Origin: Blasia pusilla
Lineage: Eukaryota; Marchantiophyta; Marchantiopsida; Blasiales
Direction of reading: 5' to 3'
Assembly (NCBI GenBank): GCA_050084515.1
Contig: CM114271.1
Span: forward strand, 3,596,001 to 3,660,000
Length of the DNA stretch: 64,000 nucleotides
Shown here: one piece after another, positions 58,777 through 64,000 of the stretch
How the letters are laid out: every line of letters begins with the position of its first letter
Numbering within the stretch: the first letter of the stretch is position 1
The notes under the pieces: model-generated
Database searches by the model: none
Told to the model about the DNA's origin: nothing
Seen by the model: only the letters and a program-made list of their open reading frames with translations
Made by a program: the position numbers and the translations under genes

Positions 58777-59168
58777 GTGCCGCTTGTTGTCGCACAGTAC
58801 ACGCCTCAGTGAGAGAGTGTAGATTGAGTGCCGCATGTTTAGTTTTAGTGATTGAGGGATTACTTGCGAGATTGATAGTGATCGTGTGAGAGGGGCACGA
58901 GGGCCATCATGGCGTGCTTCCGGAATTCTAAGAGGCGAGGTAGTGGACCTGAGAGTAGCTCTGGAGGGTTCACCCAGAGTGGTGCGAGGTTTCGAGGGTC
59001 TCCACGTGAGAGACCTCCTCGATCTCCTTCTATGTCATCTTCACACGAGGGGGAGCGTGTAGAGGAGTGTGTTAGTGATCCACCGTACATATTGAGTGGT
59101 CCTACCAGTTGGGCGTATGAGATGGACGACCGGGATAGAGGACAGCGTAGGTTTTCGGGTGTTATAGG
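58777..59168 (+). pseudogene. Gypsy gag remnant, copy 3 (start only)
   Basis: It resumes the leader (GTGCCGC...CACAGTACACG, TGAGAGAGTGTAG) and then gag from about 58909. The frame closely matches gag copy 2 (GPESSSGGFTQSGARF, PSMSSSHEGERVEE, MDDRDRGQRRFSGVIG). It is cut at 59168 by copia copy 2. The part before the break has no stop, so this is the best-preserved gag of the family here. Confidence 0.82.
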
Positions 59169-59482
59169 TATTGAAGATTAAGTTATAATCAAGCTCATGA
59201 GACACTTAAACTGCTACATTTGGCACTCACACGAAGTAGGGAAGTTTAATCTTGGTTAGTCAATTAAGCACGATTATCTTAACTAGGGTTAGTTAATCAC
59301 AGTTAGGCTAACTCGAGACTATGGTTAAGGGTAGGGTTAGGCTTGCTTGTACATACCCTATATAATTGAGAAGAGGACCAGCCTCCACTCATTCTCTCAT
59401 TGCAAATTTCGTTCTTCATGGTGGTGTGTGTGTCTGTGAAATCCGTGTTCCATCAGTTATGTTTGTTTCACAGTTTTCCACA
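59169..59482 (+). repeat. 5' LTR of copia copy 2
   Basis: 314 bp, alignable with both LTRs of copy 1. It contains CCCTATATAATTGAG (TATA box near 59359). It starts TA and ends CA. Confidence 0.9.
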
Positions 59483-59930
59483 TGATATCAGAGGGGGAGG
59501 AGAACATCACTTGAAATTCTTGGTGTTTGAAGAGAGAAGAGAGGCAAGAGAAAGCACAATTCCAGTTTGGGAGAAGGAAATTTTTGAGGGCTTTCCCAGT
59601 CGATTCAGCCTTCAGGGTCAGCTTTGACTAGAACAATGCCGTTATTGGTTCTAGCCGTCTTGTAGAGCTCGTTGAGAGCTTTCCAACGCACCCAAAATTT
59701 CTCGATTCTGACACTCTCAGCTTATGTAGCAGTAATTTCAGTGTAGGAAAGTGCAATTAGTGAAGAAAAGTTGTGTAGTTTGCTCTCTACAAGCCAATTT
59801 CGACTAGTTCTTTCATACATTTGATCAATTTTGGCAAATTTCAGGTCGATTTTTGTGAGGAATGGTCTATGCTCCAACTGGAGCAGTAGAAAGCTTGAAA
59901 TTATATTTTTTGTGAGTGAAATCATTTATC

Positions 59931-62900
59931 ATGGAGTATTCCTCATCAGGAATCACATGCGAGAAGCTAGACAAGCAGAATTACAATGTCTGGAAGTTTC
60001 GCATGAAAATTTTTCTCATGGATCAATAACTATGGGAGCTTGTCACACGTGATGAGGCCAAGCCAGAAGGTAACTCAACAGACTTGAATGTTCACGCTTG
60101 GAACAAACGCGCAAGACAAGTAATCCACTACATATCAATAACGATCAATTCGACAATGATAGGTCACATCCAAGATGTTGATACTCCGAAGGAGACCTGG
60201 GATGCATTGGTAAAGTTGTTCCAGACATCTACAAAGGCCAGAAAGCTTCAATTGAAACAACAGTTGAACAAAGCGAGGAAAGGATCGTAGAGCATCAATG
60301 ATTATATTTTGAGTATCAGACATATTGTTGATCAGTTGAATAATATTGGAGTGACAGTAGAAGATGATGATATGATCTTATTCACTCTTCAAGGCCTTCC
60401 AAAGGATTACAAGTCCTTTGATACCTCTATCTCTGTGAGAGAGAAGTATCCAACCTTTCAAGAGTTAGTTCCTCTGTTGATCAGTGAAGAGATGCGCCTA
60501 GTAGGTAGCGATAGCTCGTCTAGTCGGCAAGAGAGTGCGCTATTTGCAGATTATGGATCAAATAGAGGCACGGATCGTGGTAGAAACTTCCGTGGTTGTG
60601 GTGGATATCAAGCATATGGAGGAAGAGACACTCAATATAATGTCACTCAATCAACTACGAATCAGTACCAAACACAATTACATGGTGATGATGGTGGAAA
60701 CCGTTGGGCTCTAGGTCAACAGTAGAGATCCCTGGATCTTGCAATTACTGTGGGATAAAGGGTCACTATGCAAAGTTTTGTTTCAAGAAGAAGGCAGATA
60801 TGAGAGCATGAGCATTACAACAACAAAACTATGTGGAGCAACAACACGGAGAGCAGTACCAAGAACAGCAACATTCACAAACGGAGCATCTTTTGGTCAT
60901 GACTCATCATATGGGAGCAATGGTCAAGAAAGACTCGACAGCAGATTGGTACATTGACTCCGGTGCATCAAATCACATGACCTCACAAGCAAAATGGTTT
61001 AGTAGTTTGGAGCCGGTGAAAGATCCTGCAATTGTGCTCACAGGAGATGACACTCAACATCATATCATACATACCGATAAAGTTCCAATGGCATGAGATG
61101 GTCTTTGTGCTCTTGGAAATGTTCTCTATGTTCCTACCTTTGCAAGAAATCTTATCTCTGTAGGACGATTGTAGAACAGGGTTATCAAGTGAAGTTTAAC
61201 GTAGATGGTTGTTTCATTGAAACAATGGATAACCAGACTACGATAGCCAAAGGAACTAGATCGGGCAAAATGTTCAAATTAGATGTTTCTATGCTAGAGA
61301 TTCAAACATCAATGTATGGTCAAACCGGCCAACAAGTCACAGATCTAAATGTGTGGCATAAAAGAATTGGACATATGAATCTTCAAAGATTACATAGTCT
61401 TTCATCATCTAATATAGTAATAGGACTCCCTAAATTAGCGAGTCCTGCTACGTTAGAGGTATGTCCTGCTTGCCAATTTGGAAAACAAACTAGATTTCCT
61501 TTTCCAAAGCAAGGTAGAAGAGCATCCAATATATTGGAGTTGATCCAGAGTGATGTATGGACAACATCTTAACATAGCCTTAGTGGTTTCCAGTACTTTG
61601 TTTCATTTATTGATGACTTCTCTATGTATATATGGATATACTTTTTGAAAGCCAAGTCAAAGGTATTCTCAGTGTTCCAAGCATTCACAGTTTTAGTAGA
61701 GAAGCAAACTCGACAACACATTCTGAAATTGCGTTGTGATGGAGGAGGAGAGTATCTTTCAACAGAGTTTGATGATTATTTACGTCAGAATGGCATCCAA
61801 CGTCAAGTGACTTGCCGTTACACTCCACAACAAATTGGAGTGGCTGAGAGGAAAAATCGACATATTGCTGAAGCGGCACGAGCTATGCTGAATGAGAAGA
61901 ACATGCATAAGATGTATTGGGCAGAGGCTGTAGCATGTGCAGCCTTCTTAATCAACCGAACTCCAATAGCAGGAGTTCATGATGGAACTCCATTCGAAAT
62001 CTTCACAAGAAGTAAACATGATTTTTCCTTCTTGAACGTATTTGGCTGTATCTCTTATGCTCATGTTCCTTCTGAGAGACATCAAAAATTAGACCCCAAG
62101 TCTAAAAGATGTATCTTGATTGGCTATGCTGATGGAACTAAGAGGTATAAGTGCTACATTCCATCCTCTAGGCAGCTTATTATTAGTCGGGATGTTATCT
62201 TTGATGAGCTAAAGTCATGGCATGCTCCATCTGAGCCTATTCCACCTCTAAACTTGTTTGTTGAGGGGGAGAATATGACTATAAATCAACAGACATTGTC
62301 TTCAACTTCCCCAAGTACTAGTGCAGGATTAGGAGAGGTCCTAGATTCATCCGTTAAATCTGTGAGTCCATGGACGGGAAGAGTACATATTCAGTATGTT
62401 AACACTAGTTAGAGCTCGAGTAAGGTGTCAGAGGCATCTACCTCTGAAAAACAACCTCGTAGATCAAGTAGAGTTACACATCCAGTTCATAGATTCATAA
62501 ATGAAGGTTCCTTGCGACACATCATGCATATACGATGACTACCCTTCAAGAGCAGGAGCCGAGTTGTTTTGAAGAAGCTTCCAATAGATTGAAGCTATGG
62601 AGGAAGAGCTTGATGCATTAAGACATCAACAAATATGGGAGTTGGTTGATATACCTTCCGGTAAGGAAGCTATTGGTTGCATATGGGTTTACAAAATCAA
62701 GCGCAATCAAGATAGTATAATTAACAGATATAAAGCGAGATTGGTGGCTAAGGGCTATGCACAACAATTTGGTATCGATTATGAGGAAACGTTTAGCCCT
62801 GTTGCAAAGATGATGACTACGAGAACAGCGGTTGCAGTTGCAATAAGTAAGAAGTGGAGATTATATCACATGGACGTCAAGAATGCCTTCTTGAATGGAG

Positions 62901-64000
62901 ATCTATATGAGGAGGTATATATGACTCAACCACATGGATACGAGCATCCCAAGTTTCCATTTCGCGCATGCAGGTTGAAGAAAGCTCTATACAGGCTCAA
63001 ACAAGCTCCACGAGCTTGGTATGGCAAGATTACATACGTCCTACAAGAGTTGGGTTTTATGGTATGTGATTCTGACTCCTCGGTATATGTCTTGAGAGGA
63101 CAAGATTATACAGTTCTCATTGTATTGTACGTTGACAATCTCTTAATTACTGGGATTACTGAAGAAATGGTACAACAAGTAAAGCTTAAGTTACAAGCAG
63201 AATTTGATATGAAGGACTAGGGAGAACTCAAGTACTTCCTTAGTATTGAGTTTATCAAGGTTGGAGAGAGCATGCGGTTACTACAACGACAATATGCTCT
63301 TCATATGCTTTCAAAATATGGTATGACAGCTTGTAAGCCAATATCTACACCGTTGGACCAAAGCGTGAAGCTAAGAGTGGATGAAGGAGAGCTGCTTGCA
63401 GATTCTAATATGTACATGCGTATGGTTGGAAGTTTGATCCATCTAACTATAACCAGACCAGATTTGAGCTATGTTGTTGGCCTAGTGAGCCAGTTTATGC
63501 AAGCACCTCGAAAACCTCACCTTGATGCTGGGAGGAGGATTATGTTGTATGTGAAATTTTCTATTCAATACGGGCTAAAATTTAAACCTTCTCCGAGTTT
63601 TCAATTATAGGGATTCACAGATGGTGATTGGGCAGGAAGCGTGTTTGATCGACACTCCACATCTGGTTATTCATTTACTTTGGGAAGCGCAGCTATAAGT
63701 TGAGCTTCAAAGAAGCAACCTACAGTTGCTTTATCTTCAACACAGGTTGAGTATAGAGGAGCAACCAATGCAGCATGTGAGGCACTGTGGCTTCATCGAT
63801 TACTTGTTGAGATTGGTGTTAGTAACTTAGGACCTAGTGTAATATATGCAGACAACATTAGTAGCATCAAGCTTGCTAATAACCCCGTGTTTCATGCTCG
63901 TACAAATAATATTGAGATGCACTATCATTTTATCAAAGAGAAAGTGCTTGCATGAGAGATTGATCTTGTGTATATAGGTACAGATCAGCAAATTGTGGAC
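59931..64000 (+). pseudogene. Copia copy 2 gag-pol polyprotein remnant (3' end outside window)
   Basis: Gag starts MEYSSSGITCEKLDKQNYNVW and includes GVTVEDDDMILFTLQGLPKDY. The knuckle CNYCGIKGHYAKFC is intact near 60740-60790. The protease motif DSGAS is intact near 60955. The integrase zinc region (HKRIGHMN...ACQFGKQ) and D, D, E motifs are present, as is the RT (GCIWVYKIKRN..., LYHMDVKNAFLNGDLYEEVY). The active site reads YVDN instead of YVDD near 63130, which would abolish RT activity. Stops occur at about 60030, 60288, 60723, 61094, 61571, 62410 and 63218. RNase H runs to the window end. It is better preserved than copy 1 in gag and protease, and equally dead overall. Confidence 0.9.

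Larger units (their letters stand above)
59169..64000 (+). mobile_element. Ty1/copia retrotransposon, copy 2 (runs off the window)
   Basis: The 5' LTR is 59169-59482 (same TATTGAAG start and CCACA end as copy 1), followed by TGATATCAGAGG, a slightly altered initiator-Met primer site. The left flank is ATAGG, the expected first half of a target duplication. It is inserted in gag copy 3. The internal region is longer than in copy 1, because gag is not deleted. The 3' end lies beyond 64000. Confidence 0.92.

Overview
The window looks like nuclear DNA of a land plant with a large, repeat-rich genome. It holds two ordinary plant genes split by many introns, separated by long retrotransposon-filled or AT-rich stretches. 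There are no operons, no bacterial signals and no RNA genes that I could recognise. I could not fix the lineage. The mixture of repeats, including a non-LTR element with a restriction-like endonuclease, would fit a bryophyte, lycophyte or fern better than a typical flowering plant, but that is inference.

Layout. 1-5.5 kb: a decayed Ty3/gypsy chromovirus on the minus strand, with 5' LTR, primer-binding site, gag, and RT-RNaseH-integrase-chromodomain. 5.5-11.2 kb: fragments of a second, plus-strand gypsy family (integrase piece, LTR-like leader, broken gag). 11.2-14.4 kb: a non-LTR retrotransposon with N-terminal zinc finger, RT and C-terminal restriction-like endonuclease. 14.4-19.45 kb: a second copy of the gypsy leader and gag, broken by pieces of another LINE, then a 75-bp tandem repeat and two LINE-type 3' tails. 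19.77-30.82 kb: a complete xanthine dehydrogenase gene, 14 coding exons and 1379 codons, with repeat remnants in introns 1 and 7. 30.8-38.5 kb: AT-rich and gene-free. 38.5-43.7 kb: a full-length but dead Ty1/copia element with both LTRs and a 5-bp target duplication. 43.7-49.4 kb: AT-rich, then GC-rich upstream sequence. 49.4-51.9 kb: a complete plastid glucose-6-phosphate/phosphate translocator gene, 5 coding exons and 418 codons. 52-56.5 kb: non-coding with tandem duplications. 56.5-64 kb: a nested stack, in which a third copy of the gypsy leader/gag was hit by a chromovirus solo LTR and by a second copia element that runs off the window.

The two host genes are not obviously linked in function. 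XDH acts in purine breakdown (cytosol or peroxisome) and GPT exchanges glucose-6-phosphate and phosphate at the plastid envelope. Every retroelement examined carries disabling stops, frameshifts or deletions. The most unusual signals are perfect inverted repeats with loops of 4-5 nt. The longest lies in XDH intron 2. Another lies in the RNase H region of the first copia, where the second copia shows the sequence before the change and points to a template-switch origin.
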